A stretch of DNA of 21,773 bases. It comes from Prevotella sp. (GTDB lineage Bacteria; Bacteroidota; Bacteroidia; Bacteroidales; Bacteroidaceae). Below, piece by piece: positions 15,467-21,773 of this stretch. The stretch is from the NCBI GenBank assembly GCA_003483565.1, contig DMYZ01000050.1, positions 1-21,773 on the forward strand. The letters are read 5' to 3'. Made by a program: the position numbers and the translations under genes. Below the pieces are notes generated by a model. That model was not told the origin of the DNA. It did no database searches and saw only the letters and a list, made by a program, of their open reading frames with translations. Each line of letters starts with the position of its first letter. Position 1 is the stretch's first letter.

Positions 15467-16165
15467 ATGAGAAAGATATGTTTTTTGTTCGTCTTGTTGT
15501 TTATGGTGCAACAGTTGCTGAAAGCCCAACAAACAATGAATACACCACCTCGGCATGAGGTGTTGTTAGAAACAACCATGGGGAATATTCGCCTTCAACT
15601 TTACAATGAGACACCTTTACACCGTGATAATTTTCTAAAATTGGTAAGGGCAAAGAAATTTGATGGAGAACTCTTTCATCGTGTCATCAAAGATTTTATG
15701 ATTCAGTCTGGTGATCCTTATAGTAAAAAGGCTAAATCCGGTGAAATGCTTGGTGAACATCAGGATGGTAAAGATTTTACGGCTGAAATCCTTTTTCCTC
15801 TGTTTTATCATAAACGTGGTGCTTTGGCCGCGGCACGGCAACCGGATAATATCAATCCAAAACGCAAGTCTTCAGGCTCACAATTCTATATAGTTTGGGG
15901 ACATAAATGGAGTGATTCTCAACTAAATTCTTATGAGAAGAAACAGGATAGTCTTTCTAATGATACCGTTTTTAAGTTTACTCCGGAGATGCGAAAGACT
16001 TATAAACAAATAGGTGGAACACCATTTCTTGATGGACAGTACACCGTTTTTGGTGAAGTCGTTGATGGACTTGATGTTGTTGATCATATTCAACAGGCTG
16101 AAACGGATAAAAATGACCGTCCTGTATCTGATATCCGTATCATTAGGGCCACTATTGAGAAGTGA
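15467..16165 (+). CDS. Exported cyclophilin-type peptidyl-prolyl cis-trans isomerase
   Basis: Catalyses cis-trans isomerisation of Xaa-Pro bonds to help proteins fold. The protein has 232 residues. A hydrophobic N-terminus (MRKICFLFVLLFMVQQLLKAQ) is a signal peptide with likely cleavage after A20, so it acts in the periplasm. The cyclophilin core is clear: ETTMGNIRLQLY, the catalytic Arg R72 in LFHRVIKDFMIQSGD, SSGSQFYIVWG, and DGQYTVFGEVVDGLDVV. Between SQFYIVWG and DGQYTVFG sits a charged insert of about 40 residues, common in Bacteroidetes cyclophilins and absent from the compact E. coli PpiA/PpiB. It is transcribed alone from its own promoter and ends at a bidirectional terminator. Confidence 0.93.
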   Translation: MRKICFLFVLLFMVQQLLKAQQTMNTPPRHEVLLETTMGNIRLQLYNETPLHRDNFLKLVRAKKFDGELFHRVIKDFMIQSGDPYSKKAKSGEMLGEHQDGKDFTAEILFPLFYHKRGALAAARQPDNINPKRKSSGSQFYIVWGHKWSDSQLNSYEKKQDSLSNDTVFKFTPEMRKTYKQIGGTPFLDGQYTVFGEVVDGLDVVDHIQQAETDKNDRPVSDIRIIRATIEK

Positions 16166-16229
16166 TCAGAAGAGACTGTCTTTCGTTTATGAAACAGAAA
16201 ATATGATGATGCAAGAGATTTAAAAATAA

Positions 16230-16263
16230 AATAGGAAGAAAACAATTTTGTTTTCTTCCTATT
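16230..16263. terminator. Bidirectional terminator between cyclophilin (+) and small secreted protein (-)
   Basis: Perfect 16-base arms meet at a TT centre (16246-16247), with core ATAGGAAGAAAAC / GTTTTCTTCCTAT. The + side is followed by ATTCAATTATT. The - side continues into TTTATTTTTAAA, a better T-tract for the minus-strand gene. Confidence 0.85.
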
Positions 16264-16300
16264 CAATTATTCCTCTCTCGAATTTCTCTTTCAATAGTAG

Positions 16301-16657
16301 TTATTTTTCTAGACCACGATTTTTCATTGTCTTGTTGAACAATATTGTATATTTGCTAAATTGCTCTGGAGTCAGAATGTAGCTCATATACTGAAGGTTA
16401 TTCCGAATAGCCTGAGCTATCATGTCTGTTCTATCCTCTTTAGACGCACTTTCTGCATTCATCATTTCAGCTTTGAAAGTTTTGCTGACATCTTGCATCG
16501 TCTCCATTTGATCACTTGAAAGATCGAGTGCATCAGCTACCTTGCGATAGTTGAAATTTACATTGTAAGCACTAGTTGTGACTTCGGTGTTTTCGCTTTC
16601 TGCGAATGTCAGTGTCATGCTAAGCATGGCTATCATCATTAAAAGTAATCTTTTCAT
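16301..16657 (-). CDS. Small secreted helical protein of unknown function
   Basis: The protein has 118 residues and a signal peptide (MKRLLLMMIAMLSMTLTFA, cleaved after A19) that sends it to the periplasm. The mature part is predicted mostly helical and rich in Met, Asn and charged residues. It contains the segment LDLSSDQMETMQDVSKTF and, later, ILTPEQFSKYTILFNKTM. The paired L-(T/S)-x-(D/E)-Q pattern recalls the LTxxQ motifs of Spy/CpxP-type periplasmic chaperones, but the match is weak and I make no functional claim. The ATG at 16657 follows a purine-rich AGAAAGGG. The promoter at 16764-16795 gives a leader of about 100 bases that contains one 3-codon ORF. The gene ends in a strong shared terminator. 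Confidence 0.8.
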   Translation of the reverse strand: MKRLLLMMIAMLSMTLTFAESENTEVTTSAYNVNFNYRKVADALDLSSDQMETMQDVSKTFKAEMMNAESASKEDRTDMIAQAIRNNLQYMSYILTPEQFSKYTILFNKTMKNRGLEK

Positions 16658-16763
16658 CTTTTTACCCTTTCTTCTTTAAAAGGCTCTGTCTTTTCCTGTT
16701 CTAGAGCTTCATCGTTAATCCTAAATCCTAGAGATTTGTTATCCTCTATCTCTTTGGATGTTG

Positions 16764-16795
16764 CAAATATACATATAAGTATAGGTATATCCAAA
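16764..16795 (-). promoter_or_regulatory. Bacteroidetes-type promoter for the small secreted protein
   Basis: On the minus strand TTTG (16795-16792), a 20-base spacer and TATATTTG (16771-16764) match the consensus exactly. It lies inside a 63-codon open frame (16654-16845), which argues that the frame is not a gene. The predicted start near 16757 leaves a leader of about 100 bases. Confidence 0.8.
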
Positions 16796-16934
16796 CCTTT
16801 CTTATTGTTGTTTGCGCAAACAGCTGTTTTTTTGATATAGGTCAAATTTATAATAAAACAAATGTATTTCTTTTGGAGGAATTGAAATATCTATATTTTT
16901 TTATTCAACTCTCTGTTTTTTCATAGAAAATACT

Positions 16935-16942
16935 TATTTTTG
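16935..16942 (+). promoter_or_regulatory. Probable -7 element of coaW
   Basis: TATTTTTG fits TAnnTTTG and lies 23 bases before the coaW ATG. No TTTG box is present at the expected distance upstream, so it is supported by the -7 alone. Confidence 0.5.
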
Positions 16943-16965
16943 CAATACTTATTATAGAAAATGTA

Positions 16966-17823
16966 ATGAAAAAGATAGTTATAGGAATAGACGTAGGTGT
17001 CAGTACAACTAAGATCGTAGGAATAGATGAAAATCGTAATGTCGTCTCACCGATACGCATCAAGGCTACTGATCCGATCACCTCTTTATATGGAGCTTTT
17101 GGAAAGTATCTTCATGATAATCAGATATCTCTTTCACAGGTGGAGCAGGTGATGCTTACAGGAGTTGGTGCTGCCTATATAAACGAGCCTATATATGGTT
17201 TGTCAACAGGAAAGGCTGAGGAGTTTATTGCTGATGGTCTCGGGGCTCGATACGAATCTCAGCTTAGTCGAATGATTGTTGTAAGTATGGGTACAGGTAC
17301 TTCTATCGTTATGTGTGATGGTGAGGATATTCATCATCTTGGTGGCATCGGAATTGGAGGTGGCACATTAGCAGGACTGAGCCGTATTATCCTTAAAACA
17401 GATGATATGAAATCAATTATTAGTCTTGCTTTAGATGGTGATATTTCGAAGATTAATTTGCTTATTAAGGATATTAGTGCACAACCATTGCCTGGCTTGC
17501 CAATGACAGCAACGGCTTCTTTATTTAGTGCCGCTAAGGCAAATGCATCTCGTGAAGATATTGCCAAAGGTTTGATATATATGGTCTTACAGGCTATAGG
17601 TTCTAGTACTATCTTGTCTGCTCAGGGAACGGGCATTAAGGATTTCGTGTTAATAGGAAATTTGACATTGCTGCCTCAATGTAAAGAGGTCTTTCCTTCT
17701 ATGGAGAAGCTCTATCATGTACATTTTCGAATCCCTAAATATTCTGAATTCTGTACAGCCATTGGAGCTGCGCTTTGCTTCATACAGCGATATAAAGCTG
17801 TTCATGAAATAAAAGTAGAATAG
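16966..17823 (+). CDS. coaW: Type II pantothenate kinase
   Basis: Phosphorylates pantothenate with ATP, the first step of coenzyme A synthesis. The protein has 285 residues of the ASKHA (acetate kinase/Hsc70/actin) fold. Phosphate-1 motif GIDVGVSTTK lies at 7-16, the acidic EEF segment (85-87) sits where the family has its catalytic Glu, the adenosine/phosphate-2 region is SMGTGTS (107-113), and GIGIGGGT (127-134) follows. A C-terminal IGAALCF completes the fold. This is the staphylococcal/eukaryotic-like type, not the type III CoaX form. Type II enzymes are typically weakly inhibited or not inhibited by CoA. The adenosyltransferase gene follows 92 bases downstream, probably in the same unit. 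Confidence 0.85.
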   Translation: MKKIVIGIDVGVSTTKIVGIDENRNVVSPIRIKATDPITSLYGAFGKYLHDNQISLSQVEQVMLTGVGAAYINEPIYGLSTGKAEEFIADGLGARYESQLSRMIVVSMGTGTSIVMCDGEDIHHLGGIGIGGGTLAGLSRIILKTDDMKSIISLALDGDISKINLLIKDISAQPLPGLPMTATASLFSAAKANASREDIAKGLIYMVLQAIGSSTILSAQGTGIKDFVLIGNLTLLPQCKEVFPSMEKLYHVHFRIPKYSEFCTAIGAALCFIQRYKAVHEIKVE

Positions 17824-17915
17824 AAAAAAGATTATCTTCCTTTCGTAGATTTATAACTTATGTTACAAGAGAAGTAGCTTATATTTTGTAATTAATATTT
17901 ATTAATAAAAACAGT

Positions 17916-18407
17916 ATGAATATTTGTACAAAAACCGGAGATACAGGGCAGACCAGCTTGTTGAAAGGCATTCGGGTTGATAAGGATGATCCACGGGTAG
18001 AAGCTAATGGTGAACTTGATGAACTGAATGCGATTATTGGTATAGTGAAAAGTTTAATGAAGGATGATTATCTGCATCTGAGTTTTTTGAGTACCATCCA
18101 AAAGGGAGTGATGGGGATTATGAGTTATGTAGCTTCGCCTGTAGATACTCGCCAATTAGATGAGCGATTGATTACGCTTACAGATGATATGGAGCATGAA
18201 ATTAGTATTCTTACAAATGGGAAGAAGTTTGATTTTATATTGCCTGGAGCAAGTCAACTTGAGTCTGTATTGCATTTAGCCAGAGCAAAGACAAGGACCG
18301 CAGAGAGACGCTTGTGGACTGTAAACCGCAGTTATGCAATAGCTCCGGAAATAATGTGTTTTATGAACCGTCTTTCTGATTATTTCTTTGCGTTGGTTAT
18401 AGATTAG
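17916..18407 (+). CDS. Cob(I)alamin adenosyltransferase (PduO type)
   Basis: Transfers the adenosyl group of ATP to cob(I)alamin, forming adenosylcobalamin. The protein has 163 residues and the five-helix PduO-type fold. Signatures are an N-terminal TKTGDTGQTSL (5-15) for ATP phosphate binding, GELDELNA (32-39), FILPGASQLESVLHLARAKTRTAERR in the middle, and the C-terminal NRLSDYFFAL. It is shorter than the usual 180-190 residues, and the segment between the DELN helix and the LPG motif looks compact. In Bacteroidales the product serves methylmalonyl-CoA mutase on the succinate-propionate route. It lies downstream of coaW and ends at a strong bidirectional terminator. Confidence 0.88.
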   Translation: MNICTKTGDTGQTSLLKGIRVDKDDPRVEANGELDELNAIIGIVKSLMKDDYLHLSFLSTIQKGVMGIMSYVASPVDTRQLDERLITLTDDMEHEISILTNGKKFDFILPGASQLESVLHLARAKTRTAERRLWTVNRSYAIAPEIMCFMNRLSDYFFALVID

Positions 18408-18432
18408 ATGTTCCAAATATTATATATATAAA

Positions 18433-18481
18433 ATAAAGGAAGGAATGTACAGATTTATCAGATGTACATTCCTTCCTTTAT
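18433..18481. terminator. Bidirectional terminator between adenosyltransferase (+) and pheS (-)
   Basis: Perfect 19-base arms (18433-18451 and 18463-18481, core GGAAGGAATGTACA / TGTACATTCCTTCC) enclose an 11-base loop. AT-rich sequence flanks both sides (TATATATATAAA on the left, TTTATATAAG on the right). It sits between two convergent stop codons. Confidence 0.85.
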
Positions 18482-18512
18482 ATAAGTTAAAATCTTATCT
18501 TATGTCTTCTTT

Positions 18513-19553
18513 TTAGTTCGCGGCAGTAAATTCTTTAAGAAACTCTGTGTCATTCTCAGAAAATAGACGAAGATCGCTTACTTTATATTTTAAGTTAGCG
18601 ATGCGTTCAACCCCCATGCCAAAAGCATAACCCGTATATACCGTAGAATCTATGCCTGCAGCTTCCAGAACATTAGGATCAACCATACCGCAGCCAAGGA
18701 TTTCTACCCATCCTGTATGTTTGCAAAAAGCACATCCCTTGCCACCGCAAATATCACAACTGATATCCATTTCTGCACTTGGTTCTGTAAATGGGAAATA
18801 ACTAGGGCGTAGACGGATTTTTGTTTCTGGGCCAAACATTTCTTGTGCAAATGTCAGTAGTACTTGTTTTAGATCCTCAAAACTTACATTTTTATCTACA
18901 TACAAACCTTCTACCTGATGGAAGAAACAATGAGCACGTGCAGAGATAGCTTCATTACGATAAACACGACCAGGGCAAAGAATACGAAAAGGTGGTTTAT
19001 GAGTTTCCATATAGTGTGATTGATCACCAGAAGTATGACTGCGGAGTAATACGTTTTTAGCAACGTTATTTGGATCACTCTGTTCAATGAAGAATGTATC
19101 TTGCATATCACGTGCGGGATGATCTGCAGCAAAATTCAGTTTAGTGAATACGTGCAAATCATCATCAATTTCAGGACCATCAGCAAGGATGAACCCCATG
19201 CGATTGAAAATTTCTACAATCTGATTTTTGACAACAGTCAAAGGATGGCGAGTACCCACCTGAATAGGATAGGCTGTGCGGGTCAAGTCGATATCGTCGG
19301 CAGAAACCTCTGCTTCTTCTTCTTGCTCTTTGAGTTCGTTGATCTTGGAAATAGCTGTCTGCTTCAGTTCATTAATTCTCATACCGACAACTTTTTTCTG
19401 GTCAGCGGAGACATTGCGGAAATCAGCCATGAGTGCATTTATTTCACCTTTTTTACTAAGATATTTCAATCGCAGTTGCTCTATTTCTTCTGCATTCTGC
19501 GCTGATAAGTTATTCACTTTTTTAAGAAGTGCTTCTATCTTTTCCAGTAACAT
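18513..19553 (-). CDS. pheS: Phenylalanyl-tRNA synthetase alpha subunit
   Basis: Catalytic alpha subunit of the (alpha-beta)2 class II synthetase that charges tRNA-Phe. The protein has 346 residues from the ATG at 19553; an in-frame extension to 19619 crosses the promoter and is rejected. A coiled-coil N-terminal arm covers about 1-90. Motif 2 is RVYRNEAISARAHCFFHQVEG (197-216) and motif 3 ends in YAFGMGVERIANLKY (309-323). The phenylalanine-pocket region is LRPSYFPFTEPSAEMD (248-263). Four cysteines, C266, C269, C274 and C277 (C-x2-C-x4-C-x2-C), form a zinc-ribbon-like knuckle found in many bacterial PheS. The beta subunit gene (pheT) is not adjacent in this window; the gene is transcribed alone towards the terminator at 18433-18481. 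Confidence 0.97.
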   Translation of the reverse strand: MLLEKIEALLKKVNNLSAQNAEEIEQLRLKYLSKKGEINALMADFRNVSADQKKVVGMRINELKQTAISKINELKEQEEEAEVSADDIDLTRTAYPIQVGTRHPLTVVKNQIVEIFNRMGFILADGPEIDDDLHVFTKLNFAADHPARDMQDTFFIEQSDPNNVAKNVLLRSHTSGDQSHYMETHKPPFRILCPGRVYRNEAISARAHCFFHQVEGLYVDKNVSFEDLKQVLLTFAQEMFGPETKIRLRPSYFPFTEPSAEMDISCDICGGKGCAFCKHTGWVEILGCGMVDPNVLEAAGIDSTVYTGYAFGMGVERIANLKYKVSDLRLFSENDTEFLKEFTAAN

Positions 19554-19590
19554 ATATAGATGCGTTTTTGTTTTTTTCGTAAACTGATTG

Positions 19591-19598
19591 CAAATATA
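19591..19598 (-). promoter_or_regulatory. Probable -7 element of pheS
   Basis: TATATTTG on the minus strand fits TAnnTTTG and lies 37 bases upstream of the chosen ATG. No TTTG -33 box is visible at the usual distance. Confidence 0.55.
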
Positions 19599-19643
19599 CG
19601 AATTATTTTGGACATACATAGATAATGTATGGAAAATTATTTG

Positions 19644-19651
19644 TAATTTTG
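19644..19651 (+). promoter_or_regulatory. Probable -7 element of the DUF4348 lipoprotein-murB operon
   Basis: TAATTTTG fits TAnnTTTG and lies 46 bases before the ATG at 19698. No TTTG box is visible at the usual distance upstream. It faces away from the pheS element 45 bases to the left. Confidence 0.55.
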
Positions 19652-19697
19652 CCGATGATTTGAGAGAATGACGTGAAGTCGGAATTGTTTTTTTAGT

Positions 19698-20552
19698 ATG
19701 AAGAAAGTATTTCTTTTAATCTTATTGCTATTGTTGCTGGTGATATGCTTTACCAATAGTGGATGTACGGATAAGAAAAAACCTGTACAGGATTCTGATA
19801 TGCTTGATTCTGCCGTTGCAAGAGATACGGTGAAGACAGATTCGGCAGAGAATCTTATTGCGCAAGCTTCCATGCCAAAGTCGGCTGATGAGCTTTTTGA
19901 TGATTTTATATTTAATTTTGCTGCTAACAAGAAATTGCAACATAAACGTATCCACTTTCCGTTGTCCGTTTATCGTAATGGAAAATTAGATCATACGATA
20001 GGAATGGATAATTGGAAGATGGATCACTTTTTCATGCGACAGGATTATTATACTCTTATTTTTGATAATCGTAAGCAAATGAGTCTGGTGAAAGATACAA
20101 CTATAGATCATGTAATTATTGAAAAAGTATATTTCGCTAAGAAACGTGTAAAGCAATACCTTTTCAATCGTATTAATGGTCAATGGAAGATGACAAGCAT
20201 AAATTACAAGGCGATGTACCATAATGACAATGCAAGCTTCCTGGAATTCTATCAGAGATTTGCTGCTGATACGGCTTTTCAACGTCGTCATCTCGCACAG
20301 AATATTCAGTTTACTGGTCCTAATCCTGATGATGATTTTAGTGAGATGAGTGGAGTCATAGATGCTAGTACGTGGCCTGCTTTTGCTCCCAAATTGCCTA
20401 GTCATATGATTTATAATATTATATATGGCCAAAAATATACGGAGAGTACGCAGAAAATATTTGTCATTCGTGGTATAGCCAATAGTCTTGAGACAGAATT
20501 AACATTCCGCCGTATTCACGGACGTTGGATACTTACCAAATTGAATACATAA
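19698..20552 (+). CDS. DUF4348 family lipoprotein
   Basis: The protein has 284 residues. The N-terminus is a strongly hydrophobic lipoprotein signal (poly-Leu) ending in TNSGC with C23 as the lipidation site. The -3 residue is Asn rather than Leu, a loose lipobox of the kind seen in Bacteroidetes. A Ser/Asp/Lys-rich linker (24-60) leads to a globular domain that I recognise as DUF4348, a Bacteroidales family of unknown function. This contains aromatic-rich strands (HIDH/QWKMTSINY-type segments) and ends RRIHGRWILTKLNT. It is the first gene of a unit with murB, 21 bases downstream, and may act at the envelope. No catalytic motif is visible. Confidence 0.8.
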   Translation: MKKVFLLILLLLLLVICFTNSGCTDKKKPVQDSDMLDSAVARDTVKTDSAENLIAQASMPKSADELFDDFIFNFAANKKLQHKRIHFPLSVYRNGKLDHTIGMDNWKMDHFFMRQDYYTLIFDNRKQMSLVKDTTIDHVIIEKVYFAKKRVKQYLFNRINGQWKMTSINYKAMYHNDNASFLEFYQRFAADTAFQRRHLAQNIQFTGPNPDDDFSEMSGVIDASTWPAFAPKLPSHMIYNIIYGQKYTESTQKIFVIRGIANSLETELTFRRIHGRWILTKLNT

Positions 20553-20573
20553 AAAACGGGGAATTATTATAAT

Positions 20574-21605
20574 ATGATAGATATTAAAGACTATAGTCTT
20601 TTAGGCCATAATACTTTTAGCATTGATGCCAAATGCCACCGATTCGTTGAGTTTAACAGCGTGAGTGAACTTTGTGATATCGTATTGAATTTGAGAGAGT
20701 CTGATCAGCCGTTGCTCCTTTTAGGTGGCGGCAGTAATCTACTCTTTACAGGTGATTATTCAGGTACGGTGCTTCATAGCGCTATTAAAGGTATAGAGGT
20801 CGTTAATGTAGACACACAGCATGGTGAAGTTTTTATTCGATGCGGTAGTGGTGAAGTTTTTGATAATGTAGTAGAATACGCTGTAAATGAGGGATATTAT
20901 GGTCTGGAAAATCTGAGTTTAATTCCTGGAGAAGTGGGAGCTAGTGCCGTGCAAAATATTGGAGCCTATGGTGCTGAGGCTAAGGATTTTATTCAGATGA
21001 TAGAGGCTGTTGAGGTTACTACAGGTAAGAAGGTGACCCTTTCGAATGCGGATTGCTGTTATAGTTACCGGCAGAGCCGTTTTAAACAAGATTGGAAAAA
21101 TCACTATATAATCACTTATGTCACTTATCGTTTGAGTCTTTTCTTTCATCCAAATATAGAGTATGGAAATATTCGGGAGAAACTGGGAGAACATCCAGAA
21201 AAAGTTTCATCCCAGCAGTTACGTAAAACCATTATAGAGATTCGTCAGGCAAAATTGCCAGATCCAAAGGTGCAGGGTAATGCCGGAAGCTTTTTTATGA
21301 ATCCTATTATTGACGAGAATCAATTTAATGAATTGCTGCGACAGTTTCCTGATCTTCATTATTACAAGGTTGAAACTAGGCAAGGTAAGGATGGATATAA
21401 AATTTCAGCAGGTTGGATGATAGATCAGTGTGGGTGGAAAGGTAAACATTTGGGCAAAGCTGGTGTACACGATAGGCAAGCACTTGTACTTGTTAATCTT
21501 GGTGGTGCTACAGGCGAGGATATTATTCGTCTCTGTAATGCTGTCCGGGAAGATGTAAAAGATAAATTCGGACTGGATATTAGGCCGGAAGTAAATATTA
21601 TTTAA
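20574..21605 (+). CDS. murB: UDP-N-acetylenolpyruvoylglucosamine reductase
   Basis: FAD- and NADPH-dependent enzyme that reduces UDP-GlcNAc-enolpyruvate to UDP-MurNAc, the second committed step of peptidoglycan synthesis in the cytoplasm. The protein has 343 residues, the length of type I (E. coli-like) MurB. The FAD motif GGGSNLLF is at 51-58. NIGAYGAEAKD (128-138) and YSYRQSRFK (163-171), the substrate loop of type I enzymes, follow. The proton-donating Ser is S239 in GNAGSFF, and the C-terminal IRPEV carries the catalytic Glu (E339). AGWMIDQCGWKGK is also conserved. It lies 21 bases after the lipoprotein gene, with the MBL hydrolase ATG 4 bases after its stop, so the three are co-transcribed. 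Confidence 0.97.
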   Translation: MIDIKDYSLLGHNTFSIDAKCHRFVEFNSVSELCDIVLNLRESDQPLLLLGGGSNLLFTGDYSGTVLHSAIKGIEVVNVDTQHGEVFIRCGSGEVFDNVVEYAVNEGYYGLENLSLIPGEVGASAVQNIGAYGAEAKDFIQMIEAVEVTTGKKVTLSNADCCYSYRQSRFKQDWKNHYIITYVTYRLSLFFHPNIEYGNIREKLGEHPEKVSSQQLRKTIIEIRQAKLPDPKVQGNAGSFFMNPIIDENQFNELLRQFPDLHYYKVETRQGKDGYKISAGWMIDQCGWKGKHLGKAGVHDRQALVLVNLGGATGEDIIRLCNAVREDVKDKFGLDIRPEVNII

Positions 21606-21609
21606 GGGA

Positions 21610-21773
21610 ATGGTAATAACATTATTAGGAACAGGAACATCATCAGGTGTTCCTGTTTTAGGCTGTGACTGTGAGGTTTGTACATCTCAGGATCCCCATG
21701 ATCATCGTTTGCGTTGTGCTGCTCTTGTTGAGACTGCAAATACACGTATTCTCATTGATGCTGGTCCAGATAT
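21610..21773 (+). CDS. MBL-fold metallohydrolase, PhnP-like (3' end outside window)
   Basis: Only the first 54 codons are visible. The start LLGTGTSSGVPVLG is the opening strand and loop of a metallo-beta-lactamase-fold hydrolase. C19, C21 and C24 in CDCEVC match the extra structural zinc site of PhnP-type phosphodiesterases, and RILIDAGPD is the strand before the HxHxDH motif, which would lie beyond the window. PhnP acts on cyclic phosphoribosyl phosphate, but without phn genes around the substrate here is open. The ATG lies 4 bases after the murB stop with AAGGG as ribosome site, so translation is probably coupled. Confidence 0.85.
   Translation, partial: MVITLLGTGTSSGVPVLGCDCEVCTSQDPHDHRLRCAALVETANTRILIDAGPD

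Larger units (their letters stand above)
16658..16965. other. Divergent intergenic region between small secreted protein and coaW
   Basis: A 308-base region. From the left it holds the leader and promoter of the minus-strand gene, then overlapping palindromes TGTTTGCGCAAACA (16809-16822) and AAACAGCTGTTT (16818-16829), then AT-rich sequence, and finally a TATTTTTG -7 element (16935-16942) for coaW. No gene is supported in it. Confidence 0.6.

Noticed and set aside
16654..16845. 63-codon minus-strand ORF whose stop overlaps the ATG of the small secreted protein gene
   Set aside because: A consensus-perfect promoter (16764-16795) lies inside it, so its first third would not be transcribed; the composition is not protein-like and no domain is recognisable.
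19554..19619. 22-residue N-terminal extension of PheS
   Set aside because: It runs through the TATATTTG promoter element at 19591-19598; PheS starts with MLLEKIEALL.
1..21773. Search by eye for tRNA, rRNA, CRISPR arrays, insertion sequences, toxin-antitoxin or phage-defence genes
   Set aside because: None seen; every ORF of substantial length that is not a shadow of another gene fits a housekeeping or envelope family.

Overview
The window looks like a chromosomal housekeeping stretch from a member of the Bacteroidales, most likely Prevotellaceae (inference from gene content, not from a database match). The support is threefold. Several gene starts are preceded by the Bacteroidetes promoter pattern TTTG, about 20 bases, then TAnnTTTG. 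Families typical of the order are present: a DUF5020 Tsx-like protein, a DUF4348 lipoprotein, an exported C1B peptidase, and an acyl-ACP thioesterase inside an ilv operon. Base composition is moderately AT-rich. There is no mobile element, rRNA, tRNA or CRISPR array, and no defence cassette that I can see.

Layout. Bases 1-3312 (+) hold the end of a branched-chain amino acid operon: ilvB (5' truncated), ilvN, an acyl-ACP thioesterase, and ilvC, which has its own promoter and a strong terminator. Bases 3377-4113 form a 737-base gene-poor gap with hairpins and tiny ORFs. Bases 4114-10582 (-) hold recJ-recQ (a helicase/5'-3' nuclease pair 20 bases apart), an exported bleomycin-hydrolase-type peptidase and an Xaa-Pro aminopeptidase. 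A near-perfect 42-base palindrome then carries two head-to-head promoter elements, one for the aminopeptidase (-) and one for a patatin-like phospholipase (+, 10698-11576). Bases 11582-15237 (-) hold trmD, a DUF5020 outer-membrane protein and a divergent NAD+-dependent DNA ligase. Bases 15467-16165 (+) encode an exported cyclophilin, which converges through a shared terminator on a small secreted helical protein (-). Type II pantothenate kinase and a PduO-type cobalamin adenosyltransferase (+) follow, then pheS (-) behind another bidirectional terminator. The window ends with a (+) cluster of DUF4348 lipoprotein, murB and a truncated MBL-fold (PhnP-like) hydrolase.

How the genes fit together. 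The ilv genes make valine, leucine and isoleucine precursors. The thioesterase probably links this locus to fatty-acid release, possibly of branched chains. RecQ and RecJ would act together in strand resection. The two peptidases suit peptide scavenging. CoaW and the adenosyltransferase supply CoA and adenosylcobalamin, both used by the methylmalonyl-CoA route common in this order.

I found no convincing new multi-gene system. The items most worth a second look are the ligase with altered NAD+-site residues, the palindromic divergent promoter, the RecQ with a displaced zinc cluster, and a possible short transcript with a hydrophobic micro-ORF downstream of ilvC.
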